From Didymodactylos carnosus (Eukaryota; Rotifera; Eurotatoria; Philodinida; Philodinidae), in the NCBI GenBank assembly GCA_905250885.1, contig CAJNOQ010000958.1, positions 1 through 38,392 on the forward strand: a stretch of 38,392 nt of DNA. Reading direction: 5' to 3'. Of this stretch, positions 15,601-25,821 are shown in pieces. The notes below the pieces were generated by a model, which saw only the letters and a program-made list of their open reading frames with translations, was not told the origin of the DNA and made no database searches. Numbering within the stretch: position 1 is the stretch's first letter; each line of letters begins with the position of its first letter. A program made the translations under genes and the position numbers.

Positions 15601-16029
15601 TTGAATGACGTATGAGTTAAAGATGCTAAACATTTCTACTATAAATATAGACAAAATATCTGTTCACTGATAGACGTTGTATAACAACTGAATTGAATGA
15701 ATCTTATTTGACTTTAGCGTAAAAGTCTTTTAAGAAATATTATCATCATGATATTTTTAGTCTTATCTCATATTTTATTCTTTTAGATATAACTAACAGA
15801 TGCAATATTTTTCTTATTTGCACTACTACGACTATTACGTGTATTGTCACAATTTAAACATCGAATTTTATAAGAAGAACAAAAAAATTATTTATCATTT
15901 ATAATTTTTATTACAAATAAAAAGTAAATTTTAAAAATTTTTTCCGAATGTCATCACTTTTATCTTTGCCGTTTTTTTTCCTTTTAGTTGAATAGTCGAT
16001 AGATTCGACCGTTCTCACACACATACACA

Positions 16030-16084
16030 ATGTTCAATTCTCGACAATTTATTTATTTCATTTTAACATGTTTATCTTCAATGT
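16030..16084 (+). other. First coding exon, signal peptide
   Basis: Begins with the only ATG that places a hydrophobic leader in frame with the lectin domain. It ends before GTAAGT, phase 1. The upstream 5-prime untranslated region could not be bounded. Confidence 0.75.
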
Positions 16085-19000
16085 GTAAGTATGAAATATT
16101 TTTTATTGACCTAATGAAATTCTAAAGATCTTTCTTGTTTTCTTGTTCAGTTTTAACAATAGCTGATGAATGGTATTCAAAATCGCAATGTACTCAAAAA
16201 GAATACGCAAATCATATGGATATTGAATGTGGAAATAAAATTATTCTCATTGGATGGAGTCATTATGGAACGAAAAAACGTTCAACAACAAATCAGCAAG
16301 AATCACAACGGTAAACGAAGTCTTTCATAGAGAACAGTAAACACTCTGATTCGTTTCTATATTTTGCATAATATCGAAGTCTAAAACAAACACCAATAAT
16401 ATATTTGTGTATATTCTTAGATGTGAACCATTGGAGAGTGATTGTATTATGGATTATACCCATAAAATTGCTGAATTATGTAATGGTGTATCATTGTGTC
16501 AAGTTATTTTAACTCAACAATTTATTCATAAATGTTCTGATGAAGCCACTTATTTATTTATCTCTTACCAATGTATAGCAAGTATGTCACTATTTAAACT
16601 ACAATTAATTAATTAAATTTCATTTTGTTAATTAATTTATTTTATCTATGTTTATCTTTAGATAATACGATAATTGATATATGTTCAAAACGTAGTCTAG
16701 AATCATCAACAGAATTACATTTGATAACTCCATCATTTCCAAATGAATATCCAAATAATGTCAATTGTACATGTTCAGTCAGTTCAACAGACCAATCATC
16801 ATCACAACAAGTGACAATTGATGTAGAGGTATAACATCTTGATAATAAAAATACTATCATTATTTTCTCAATATTATTTATTTCATTTATTTATTTAGAG
16901 TTTATCATTTAATTTACAAGATAATGATTTTTTATCAACTTCAACATCCATTTCACAGTCGGGTACATTATCATTTGGATCGTCGATCGTTGCTGTAGAA
17001 AATCATATTGATTTAACATTTACAACAGATGAAACATTAAGTCAATCAGGATTTTGGATTAGACTACATGGTAAGATGATATTAAAAATATAACTTATTT
17101 AAAATTTATTATAATTAATTTTTAATCATTTTAGGTTATTCTTCTTGTGGTCGTGATGAATATTCACTTGGTTCAAAATGTTTACGATTGTTTACTATGA
17201 AACATTCTTGGACAACTGCTCGTGAAAAATGTCTATCTATTGGTAGTCGTCTATTAAAACTATACGATATTGTTGAAGAAAAAAAATTATTAAATTTTCT
17301 TACAAATGGACAATATCAAGATACACAATATTGGATTGGACTATATAAAAATTCAGAGGAATGGTTATGGGATACAAAACAAAATAAAAAATTTTCAAGT
17401 ATGTATTTTTGTTCAAAGCTATGTTTTTAAAGATTCAAAATTCAGCAGATTTTTCTTATTCATGATTGAATAGAGTGTGTCGAGTTGATCCAGAAAATAT
17501 GTGTTTTCATGATTGAAAAAAACTTTTTCATATCAAAAAATTGAAATACTTGAAGAGTCTAAATTTTCGAAAAATCCTTCGGTTTCAAAAAGAATTTTTC
17601 ATTTTTTGTTCTTGAAATATTTTGAAAGTATTCAACATTAAAAACGAGTCGAATGATATATTCGACGATTTTAAGCTTTTATGGGATTTTTACGTGAAAA
17701 ATCACTGTGATTTTCACCAAAACATAAAAGTCAACGAAAAATTTTGAAATATAGATCATTCGACTCAGTTTTTGACGCTGATTCTGAATGTGATATGTTT
17801 ATTGAATAAAAGTTTAGTTCTGATAAAGACAATTGAGAATTACAGGCAAAACTCCGATTTTTTCGATCTTGATCTAGGAAAAATGCATTTTCTCAGTGCC
17901 GAAGCAAAATAAAAAAACATGAAAACACATATTTTCTGGATCAGCTCGACGCATTCTATACAACCCTAGATAAAAAATGGAAAAAGAAAAACCTACTGAA
18001 TTTTCGAATTTCCGACATCTTTATTTTTTTCTTCTTTATTGAAGTTAAATCGTGGTGGCCATGGCGTACATCAACCCCATCGGATGACAAAAATTCCGAT
18101 GCATCTAATTGTGTTCTACGTACACAAGATGGTTGGGTAAAAAAGCCTTGTGAAAATGCTTATGCATTTATTTGTGAACGTGATACCAATAGTAAGTTAT
18201 TTTTTTAGATAAAGTCAATAGTTTACTTGAAAATATTTTTATATTAAGGAGAACTAATACCGTTATCAGTTCGTTGTGGAAATGCGCAACAACGATTATT
18301 TCCAAGTCCAACTACAACCACAACTACTTCTTCGTCTATTCCATTATTAACGACCACTACAATCGTTTCACCAGTATCAAAAGTACAACTTCCTTTAATA
18401 AAACGAACACGACGGCCAAATCTTTTTAATGAACGAGCAAACAACGACAATAACTCACCAAATTTAAATAATGAAGTATATATTTCTCAAAATCAACAAT
18501 TAGATCCATTAGAAGTAAAAAAAAATGAATTAAATGTACAAACTCAACCATCAACTACAAAACATACGATCGATCCAAGTATATAGAAAATTTGTTTAAA
18601 TAAAATAGACAATAGTATTTTTATTCTATCTATCTATTTTAGCAATATTGGCTGCTGTTCTTGGTGGCGTCGCAATAGCCATATTTTCTGTAAATATTGT
18701 TGTTTGTTACATATGTAGAAAGTAAGTTAGTTATATAAATATCAGTTCTATGTTTTATTAATATAATTTTTCTTTTCATCGTTTAGACGTTCTCAAAAAC
18801 AATCAAAATGTAAAACTCCCGTTGAATCGCAATCGTCTTTTACTCATGAAGAATTACAACGTAGTCTGATGCAACATCTATATCATGAACAAACTAATAC
18901 AATATCGTCTACTTCATCTTCATCAAATCACTCACAATCACAATCAAATGATACTACACGAACAACAACTGGCGTATTATCAGCACCACCTATCACACCA

Positions 19001-19633
19001 ATTTTATTAGGTTCAACATCATCACCTAACAATAATACGAATTTTAATTTATTAACTGATCAACCTACATCATTTGATCATCAAAATTATACATTAACAA
19101 AATGTCCACAACATTTTTCTTCATATCCTACGTCAAATAATCATCGACCAGGACATGTTGTAGCATGTAATGGAAATAGTGGAAGTTTATGTTTTCGTAA
19201 TCCACATGCCGATTTAAATACGACTCAAAATGTTGATTATCATGTTTATGAAACAATACCATCATCATCAACGACAGATACACCATACATGCTTCATTCA
19301 GCATTTAAACCTGTTCTTCAAGGACAAACACAAACAATTCGTCCATTTTTACCTAGAACAAATATAATTTATCGAAATAGACAACAACCGTTAACGACGG
19401 TAAATACATCACCATACGATACATCGACGATAAATTCGTCAACAAAAAATAATCAACAAACTGTTTTAATACCCGTCTGTTGTGGTCATCATCATTTATC
19501 TCTACCATCACATCCACAACAATTATGTTGCAATTATAATCAAACTAGTGTGATACCATCACAAATATCGAACAGTAATATGCCACGATCGAATGTTGAA
19601 CAAATTTATGTTGGATCTGAATCCATTGTATAA
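16030..19633 (+). CDS. SUEL/CUB/C-type-lectin membrane receptor
   Basis: Ten exons joined at GT-AG sites give one 793-residue frame: 16030-16084, 16151-16310, 16421-16581, 16662-16828, 16899-17070, 17135-17398, 18045-18191, 18249-18578, 18643-18721 and 18787-19633. A hydrophobic signal peptide (about 1-23) precedes a SUEL-type galactose-binding lectin domain (about 25-126, with the spaced cysteines and the closing Y-x-C). Next come a CUB-like domain (about 128-238, with a YPNN-type motif and a Cys where CUBs usually have Trp) and a C-type lectin fold (about 242-373, with WIGL and a terminal FIC). A Thr/Ser/Asn-rich stalk (374-485) with an RTRR site leads to one membrane span in exon 9 (about 487-507). 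The cytoplasmic tail of about 280 residues is low-complexity, with VYETI and IYVGS tyrosine sites. The calcium-binding EPN/QPD and WND motifs of sugar-binding C-type lectins are not seen, so that domain may bind protein or be calcium-independent. Probably a cell-surface adhesion or recognition receptor (inference). All splice phases agree. Confidence 0.85.
17437..18004. mobile_element. Foldback/MITE-like element inside an intron
   Basis: The intron between the two C-type-lectin exons (17399-18044) is about 650 bp, while the others here are 60-110 bp. The excess is an inverted-repeat element. Its outer arms match over about 75 bases (AAAATTCAG at 17437 against CTGAATTTT ending 18004; GAGTTGATCCAGAAAATATG near 17479 against its complement near 17930). 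Pairing continues inward through AGTCGAATGAT/ATCATTCGACT to a central GTGAAAAATCAC/GTGATTTTCAC hairpin near 17694-17717. No clear target-site duplication and no coding capacity, so it is non-autonomous. Confidence 0.8.
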
Positions 19634-19835
19634 TATTTTCAGAAGTTCTATGAAGAGTTGTCAGATATAAAATTAAAAAAAAGTATCTTTAGAAGAGCGA
19701 GTTGAAGTGTGAACAAAATATTTGTTTTGTTTGTTTCTTTTCATTTGTTTTCTATGAAAAACATTTTATTTTTTAAAAATAATATTGCTGTTTGTTTTCC
19801 ATTGAATTTTTTTCTCGTTTTTCTCCTTCGTCAAT

Positions 19836-19841
19836 AATAAA
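19836..19841 (+). terminator. Candidate poly(A) signal of the lectin gene
   Basis: AATAAA about 200 bases after the receptor stop codon, within an AT-rich 3-prime region. Confidence 0.5.
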
Positions 19842-20039
19842 AAAAGAAATAGTGAACTTTTAAAAAAATAAAAAAATTTATTCTGACTAGTCTAATCTAA
19901 TAGTTAGTAAAATGTTTCTTGATTCAAGTTATATGAGAAAAAAAGCTTTCTTTTCTTGACTTTAAACTTTTAATCTATGCTTATTTCTCAAAATTTGCGA
20001 GTCAAAAATGAAACTCAAATCAATTCCATAGATCATATT

Positions 20040-20121
20040 GATCTGATATATATGTCAACGTTCAAATTCTGATTTAGTTCAAACTGAGATTAGCCTAAAT
20101 CGAACTTTAGACGCTCACATG
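20040..20121. repeat. Decayed Ginger-like terminal repeat fragment
   Basis: The segment ending AGACGCTCACA near 20121 resembles the right end of the Ginger element at 29217-29454. The shared pattern is AGCCTAAATC, a short A/T-rich step, then GACGCT and AC. Similarity is partial and no second end is visible nearby, so this is a possible solo or truncated terminus only. Confidence 0.3.
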
Positions 20122-20158
20122 CATAATTGGATCTAAGCCTTGAAAAATATCAACATGA

Positions 20159-20999
20159 CGGCTTGTCTAGCTAACGGCCTCCATTTTTGTTCTTTTTCAA
20201 AAAGTTATTGCAATAAAGCTACAAACTAATCTAAAATGGCAACTAGATAATTAAGCTAGATTTAAACATTTCTCTAGAAAATGAAAAGTGTCTTGGCTCT
20301 GAACGTTGGTTCGTTATAAAAATCTATATAAAAAGCGTGTCTAAAAGAGTGAAGACGAGCTGGCAAAAGTTGAATAAGTATACCAGTTTGTAGAAACATC
20401 AAGATATGATGATGCTAATTTTGGATGTTGTAGATGTTATGGTGGTGAACCGCGATTTAGGCTTTTTAGACTTATAGACTTTGTTCCAGAAATAGTTGGA
20501 CTAGCCGGAGGGTGCGGGGACCGACAGTATGAGGATGAGTCACCATACAAGAAGTTCAAGTGGAACACTTTTGAATGTTTTAGATGTTATGGTGATGCTC
20601 GACGATTTAGAACTTTTCGACTTTTAGGATCCGCTAACTATCCTATAACATCCATTTCCGCTGCGCAACTTGAACTTCTTATATGTGACTCACTCTCATA
20701 CTGCCGCCCACGCTTTCTCCGGCTTTTCCGACATTTTCTAGAAGAAAGTCTAAAAGTCTAAAAAGTCTAAATTGCCGTTCACCACCATAACATCTACAAC
20801 ATCCAAAATTAGCACCATCACACCTTCCTCCTGTATTTTTATAACGAACCAACGTTCAGAGCAAGACACTTTTCATTTTCTAGAGAAATGTTTAAATTTA
20901 GCTTAATTATCTAGTTGCCATTTTAGATTAGTTTGTAGTTTTATTACAATAATTTTTTGAAAAAGAACAAAAAAGGGGGACCGTTAGCTGGACAAGCCG
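20159..20999. mobile_element. Long foldback (inverted-repeat) element
   Basis: The two halves are complementary over most of their length. CGGCTTGTCTAGCTAACGG at 20159 pairs with the segment ending at 20999. Pairing continues through a stretch that includes CTAGAAAATGAAAAGTGTCT (near 20275) and its complement (near 20865), then through ACATCTACAACATCCAAAAT-type blocks to GAAGTTCAAGT/ACTTGAACTTC around the centre. The left arm carries about 70 bases not found on the right. Inside the arms a GATGTTATGGTG block occurs twice in direct orientation. No open frame is plausible and no target duplication is evident. It lies between the convergent 3-prime ends of the lectin gene and CSN7. Confidence 0.85.
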
Positions 21000-21118
21000 A
21001 TATTTAGAATCAATCGAAATTATTTTTAACCTGATAAATAAGATTTAAAAAGTTTTTCTATTTAATAAATAATAAAACATGTTTTTAGTATTAACAATAG
21101 TGACAAGGAAAACTCTTG

Positions 21119-21124
21119 TTTATT
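21119..21124 (-). terminator. Candidate poly(A) signal of CSN7
   Basis: AATAAA on the minus strand about 70 bases beyond the CSN7 stop codon. Confidence 0.45.
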
Positions 21125-21193
21125 TAAATAGTATTAGCAAAAAATTGAATAGAACAAAAAGAAACAAAATGATATTGATAAAATCTTAAAATG

Positions 21194-21949
21194 TTAACTT
21201 TTTTTTCTTAAATGTTTTTCCTGTGTCATACCATCCCCTCGACGATTATTTGATAATAGTGTTGATAATATATTTTCATTATTATCTAATTTTATTTGTT
21301 TTTGTTGTTTTTCTAAAAGTTTTTCAAATTTTTCATGTTCAATTATGGATTGTTGTTTTCTCTGATTTGCTTTCAATGTTTGTTGCTTTAATTCGGTTAA
21401 TATTTGTAAACAATTTTGACACCAATTATCAAGAACTTTAATAAGATGATCATATCGTTGTCGAGAATCAATATCGCGTGATATACAGTATTCAATATCT
21501 AAATGATTATTCAATTGATCTAATTTACCCTGAATAATATCGTAATAAATTGCTTCAATAATTAAATCTTCTAATTCTCGTACAGTATCTATTTTTAATT
21601 CATTTAATAATATCGAATAGGATATTGTACGAGATCGAACAGCCAATGATGCCACAGTTAATAATTGTAATTTACGTTTTGCTTCAGCACTCAACTGAAT
21701 ATATTTTGAACGATTTGTTTCATAATCAGAATATATTCCATAGGCAAATAATTCCAGAGTATGATAAACAGGAACATATTCTTCATATTTTTGCAATTCA
21801 TCTATATTTTCCATACGTAACAATTCTTCAAAATTAAATATGTCCGGATATTCAATGACTTTTTTAACTAAATCAACAGTTGCCGCACCATGAACTGATC
21901 TGGCCAATATTAGAAATTGTTGCATGGATGATGAGGATGATGACATCAT
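21194..21949 (-). CDS. COPS7: COP9 signalosome subunit 7
   Basis: A single uninterrupted frame of 251 residues beginning at ATG ATG. Family features: N-terminal FLILARSVHGAA (12-23), an FAYGIYSDY stretch (68-76), the RKLQLLTVASLA helix (92-103), and the PCI winged-helix segment REL-EDLI-IEAIYYDIIQGKLDQ (124-145), followed by a coiled-coil region rich in Gln and Lys (about 170-220). Vertebrate CSN7 proteins are about 265-275 residues, so this is full length with a shorter tail. The protein is a scaffold PCI subunit of the nuclear/cytoplasmic COP9 signalosome, which removes NEDD8 from cullin ubiquitin ligases. A CTATTTTGTAG acceptor-like string a few bases upstream of the ATG suggests a separate 5-prime untranslated exon. 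No lesions seen. Confidence 0.93.
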   Translation of the reverse strand: MMSSSSSSMQQFLILARSVHGAATVDLVKKVIEYPDIFNFEELLRMENIDELQKYEEYVPVYHTLELFAYGIYSDYETNRSKYIQLSAEAKRKLQLLTVASLAVRSRTISYSILLNELKIDTVRELEDLIIEAIYYDIIQGKLDQLNNHLDIEYCISRDIDSRQRYDHLIKVLDNWCQNCLQILTELKQQTLKANQRKQQSIIEHEKFEKLLEKQQKQIKLDNNENILSTLLSNNRRGDGMTQEKHLRKKS

Positions 21950-22573
21950 AACGATAATCTACAAAATAGTAGAACATGAGAAGAAGCTCAGCAAGGTTTA
22001 TTCAACTGGTAGCAATCACTGTCTATCCACCTTGAAATTTTCGTGTTCAATTTCATAAACACAACGATATTATCAATCCGCTCTTTGTTGTTTACTTCAA
22101 AGAAAAAGACTAAAATTTATGTATATCTTATAAAACTAACACTGTAAAACGGTTAAAACAGCAAATAAAACAAAAATAACTAGACATACAATAGAAAAAG
22201 GTAGAAAACACAGATATAGTCACCAACTAATTAGACCAAAAAATCCGAAGAGGAATTTTTACATATAAATTCTGTAGATTCCTATTAAAAGGTTTCTAGG
22301 TTTTTTTTTTCTGGTAGATCGAATACCTACCAAAAATCTTACATATTTGATTGATAGGATTCTATGAGATTCTACGAGAATTCTATAAAATTTTGTCGCA
22401 TGATGTTTCGACTCGGATAACATTAAAATTTTCCAAAAAGAATTTATAAAGGTGGAAAATTCTTTTTTTGTTTCAAAATTGCAATGAAGTGTATTTCTAC
22501 CATGCACGAAGATCAAATTGTTGACATTGATCGCATGACAATTGACTATTTCTAAAACAAAAGAAAATTGATT
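21950..22573. other. Intergenic spacer, head of CSN7 to tail of peroxidase
   Basis: AT-rich sequence holding the presumed CSN7 promoter and 5-prime untranslated region. A minus-strand frame at 22259-22516 has no family-like pattern and is not called. Confidence 0.5.
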
Positions 22574-24444
22574 TTATGTAGAAACAAGAAAAGGAAAACA
22601 AATGCTATAAATTATATACCCTGGATGAGATGGTGGCAAAAGCGGATTCGGTTGCATCAATTGTATTTCAATTGTCGTACACATAAAACATCGAATTGGA
22701 TACGATTTAATTGAACGTAACTGTTCTATAGATATAATGAAGGAAATAGATGTCTATGATCACAAGAAGAAATTAAATTTATAGTTTGTAAGTGTTATTA
22801 AACTCGATAGTAGAAAAATTGAATTAATATTTAACAATTTGTAGTCTTCCACTTAACACCTATACTATACGTGAAAATACAAAACTCTTACCTGGAGTGA
22901 AAACGCCTGGATGTTCATAGTAGAATCGATCGGCTACTTTAATTTTAAGAAATTGTTGAGCAATGATACATGCTGCTGTTGATCCAATAAGTCCTCCTCG
23001 AACAGGATTTTCCATATTTATACCAACCCACAAATCGACATACATCATCTGGATGTCTACGATAAATGAATCATTTTCATAAACTTTATTTAAATGAAAG
23101 ATTTTGCAAAATACGTACGGATATGTTGTTTTCAAATCTTCAATTTCTTCAACGTTAACAAAATTTAAAAATTGTTGAAAATTCTGAGCACGTTTAAAAC
23201 CGCACCATTCCCGATAAGCATTATAACCATTAATACCATGGTCTCGTGCACGATTTATATTCATTGCTGGTAAATCAAAACGTTTTGTATCAGCCTTTGT
23301 ATTAGTTATTGTTTCAAATAAATGGTGTCTTATTTGATCGACAAAATTTGCATTCCATACTGAACCAAAATCGTAGACAGAACCTCGAGTAATTGCATCT
23401 AAACCACCATTATCAAAACTATAAACAAATAAATCCAAAAAAGTGATTATATCATTTTACTCAAAGAAAAAACATGAATACATACTCCCAAGCTATTGTG
23501 GCATGATGACTGATATCCCATAATAATTTTGCATCGATAACTTTATAATCAGGCGTTGCGCGACTATACAAATCACGAACAAATGTATGACAACGAAATG
23601 CTGCAGCAGCAAATTCGATCCAAATTGAAGGTGACTCCTGGAAAAGGAAACAAAACTTTTGTATTTAAAAACAGCGTGAATTTTAAACCAACTAATATCT
23701 TAATATTGAGAATTTATTCAAAATATAATGAGAGAAAAATTGATCCTATTGTGGTCAATCTACAGAAAAGTACAGTATGATACACATACTTGTGGATTGT
23801 ATTGACTTGGTATATCTGGAAAGTACATGTCGTAAATATTGTTTCCTAACATGACACGTAGATAATCATTAAAAACAATGTGTTGAAAATAGGCTATGCT
23901 TATTTATTTCGCTTCTTCAAATAGTTTATCATTTGACCAATCATTGTGTAATTCTTTTAAGTTTCTTGCTAGTTGATTATGAAAACGCCACCACTATGTT
24001 GTTATACCCGTTAAAACAAGATTTTCCATAACACGTGAATCTCCTACAAGAGAAAATATAGAGCTATCACAATTCGATGATAAAATGTTTTCCTAATTTA
24101 CCAGCTTCAAAACAGTTGATTTGTTTATCAGATATACAGTCGGGAAATTGTTTTAATTGTTGTTTCCAATTGTCAATATTCTGAATATCATCAGACAACA
24201 TATTATTTTGGTCTTAAATTTTTGATGACAATCGATTTATAAATGCACTTTGCTTTTGATTATTCCAGGCTTGTGGAGTCGTACTTTGTTTTGGCAGGTT
24301 CCAATTTTGTTGCTGCTGTTGTTGTTGTTGTTGTTGTTGTTGTTGCTGTATACCTCTGTTAGAATTCCATTGCGACTGCGACGGTTGTGCAGAAAAGTAC
24401 AGACAATAGGAATAGAGCAAAATTAGTACTACTTGATACGTCAT
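22574..24444 (-). pseudogene. Animal haem peroxidase, broken and truncated
   Basis: Exons with retained short introns can be followed on the minus strand: 24444-24102, 24043-23790, 23637-23486, 23418 to about 23107, about 23044-22897, and 22725-22574. The product would start with a signal peptide (MTYQVVLILL...) and a poly-Gln tract, then enter the peroxidase domain at an FIxxSSxIYxxN-like point. Later hallmarks are GDSRVMENL, the RFHNQLA segment with the proximal haem-ligand His, LPAMNINRARDHGINGYN, ENPVRGGLIG and a C-terminal FTP-EQLRSI. The upstream half with the distal His region is absent. Disabling changes: TAA before DQNNM, TAG where LTGITT meets WWRFH, TAA after LFEEAK, and a one-base frame slip before VDLWVG if the 62-bp intron near 23045-23106 is removed. 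Secreted peroxidases of this family crosslink matrix or act in defence; this copy should be inactive. Confidence 0.85.
24308..24349 (-). repeat. CAA/CAG repeat coding poly-Gln
   Basis: Fourteen or so consecutive Gln codons, mostly CAA with CAG at the ends, directly after the peroxidase signal peptide. It lies where the missing N-terminal peroxidase half would be expected, so repeat instability may have accompanied the deletion (inference). Confidence 0.75.
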
Positions 24445-24598
24445 GATCGATTGACCATAAGATGCTAAAAAGTACATAAATATACACTCTAGAGAGCTCA
24501 TATTATATTGTTGCTACAGACTTTAGCTCAACTTGACTCATCATATTTCCTTGAATTTTAAGAAAATAAATGAAATGATGCTCATTCTTCTGTATAGA

Positions 24599-24906
24599 CA
24601 TATCACCGGAACAACAAAAATAAAGTTGGTTTTGAGTTGCTGAAAAGCACTTTTTCGTATTCAGATATACGCTCGATAACCCAGACGATTTTCTATTTTT
24701 GGTAACGAGTACTTCCAAAAGTTTAGGAAAACAAATGGCGCAAAAACGTTTCTATGAGAGAATAATATTAGTTTGAAAATTTTTCCTTAACTTTTTGAAG
24801 TACCCTTCGCCAAAAATAGAAAATCTTCTGGGTTATCGAGTGTGCTGAATACGAAAAAGCACTTTCCAGCAACTAAAACCAACTTTATTTTTTGTCCGGT
24901 GATATG
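24599..24906. mobile_element. Short foldback element
   Basis: Inverted repeat with arms of about 120-130 bases: CATATCACCGG at 24599 pairs with CCGGTGATATG ending 24906. Pairing is nearly continuous through AATAAAGTTGGTTTT, GCACTTTTTCGTATTC, CTCGATAACCCAGA and AAAATCGTCTGG-type blocks, leaving a loop of about 50 bases near 24735-24785. No coding capacity and no certain target duplication. It lies just 5-prime of the peroxidase relic. Confidence 0.85.
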
Positions 24907-25821
24907 GTACTCAAAACTTTTAAATATAGTATCCTAAAAGTAATTTCTCTTTCACCGATGAAAGATCTTTAGAACTTACTTATGGCGTACAATGTTCTTC
25001 GACTTAAAAAATAAATCTGATTAACGTTTGAACCTATCTCATATATAGATAAGACTATTGAATCATTTTTTAAGGTGAGAAATTTCAAAAGAGATAATAA
25101 GATATGATAAAGGTGATTTATATCTTATTATCTATATAGATAAGACTATTTTCAAAAGAGAAAAATATCCATTCTCTAACACAGATGAAAAAAGAAACCC
25201 GTCACCAATGAATTTATTCTTCTCTCGAAAAATAGATGATGCATATGTACACGTGTTTTCTTCTTTTACTAAATAATTTTACTAGATACCGAAGACCAAT
25301 GCAAAAGAAAAATGAATTTGTTGTATATATCTATACATATATATGGATATTAAGAAGAAAAATAAAATCAAAATTCATTGTATCTTTTTGGTTTGCCTTT
25401 GATGAAAGTTTTAATTTTCCAGAAAAATAAAAAGTGGGTGAAAAAAATATTTCTTTGGTTATAAGTGCTGATAAATCTTCATCATGAGAGCGCTCAAATC
25501 TCTTCTTAGATTTATTTAATTGCTTTAAAATAGTACTTTTATCCTAGTTATAAGGATGTTCATAATTTCGTCTTTAGAACTTTGAACAGTGATTTAAAGC
25601 GCTAAAAAAATGGACGATTTAATGATGATTAAATAAGCGATAATGAATTATTCGTATGAATTATCAGAGAAATCGCGATTATTCGAAGTAATCGTTCAAA
25701 ACAAGATGAAGAATATATATCTGCACGTATTTAACATTGATTTTTCATTCTCCGGTAGGTCCTCAGTCTTGACGTTGAACTAAGCTTTATCTGTGTATTT
25801 TGCTACAGATTTTCCATGCAG
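24907..25821. other. Intergenic, AT-rich with a short hairpin
   Basis: No gene visible. It contains a direct repeat of CTATATAGATAAGACTATT-type sequence (near 25042 and 25133) and a 14-bp perfect stem (25092-25105 with 25120-25133). Confidence 0.5.
25092..25133. repeat. Perfect 14-bp hairpin
   Basis: AGATAATAAGATAT is followed 14 bases later by its exact reverse complement. It is AT-only apart from two G/C pairs, so the stem is weak, and no adjacent gene explains it. Confidence 0.6.

Larger units (their letters stand above)
331..16029. other. AT-rich gene-poor region
   Basis: About 15.7 kb with no convincing exon on either strand. Open frames are all below about 115 codons, rich in Phe, Leu, Ile and Lys codons from homopolymer runs, and show no domain-like patterning. 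It contains many runs of T or A of 8-18 bases, several dinucleotide and trinucleotide microsatellites (listed separately) and AT hairpins such as near 9340-9385. It could be a long intergenic spacer, the upstream regulatory region of the lectin gene that starts at 16030, or a large intron of a gene outside the window. I could not recognise tRNA, rRNA or other structured RNA genes in it by eye. Confidence 0.6.

Noticed and set aside
21223..21837. Two plus-strand frames opposite CSN7
   Set aside because: They are antisense shadows of a strong, full-length CSN7 reading.
22259..22516. 85-codon minus-strand frame between CSN7 and the peroxidase
   Set aside because: Starts at a non-ATG codon, not family-like, and outside the peroxidase exon chain.
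23556..23780. Plus-strand frame inside the peroxidase relic
   Set aside because: Antisense to a peroxidase exon and its 152-bp intron; no independent support.
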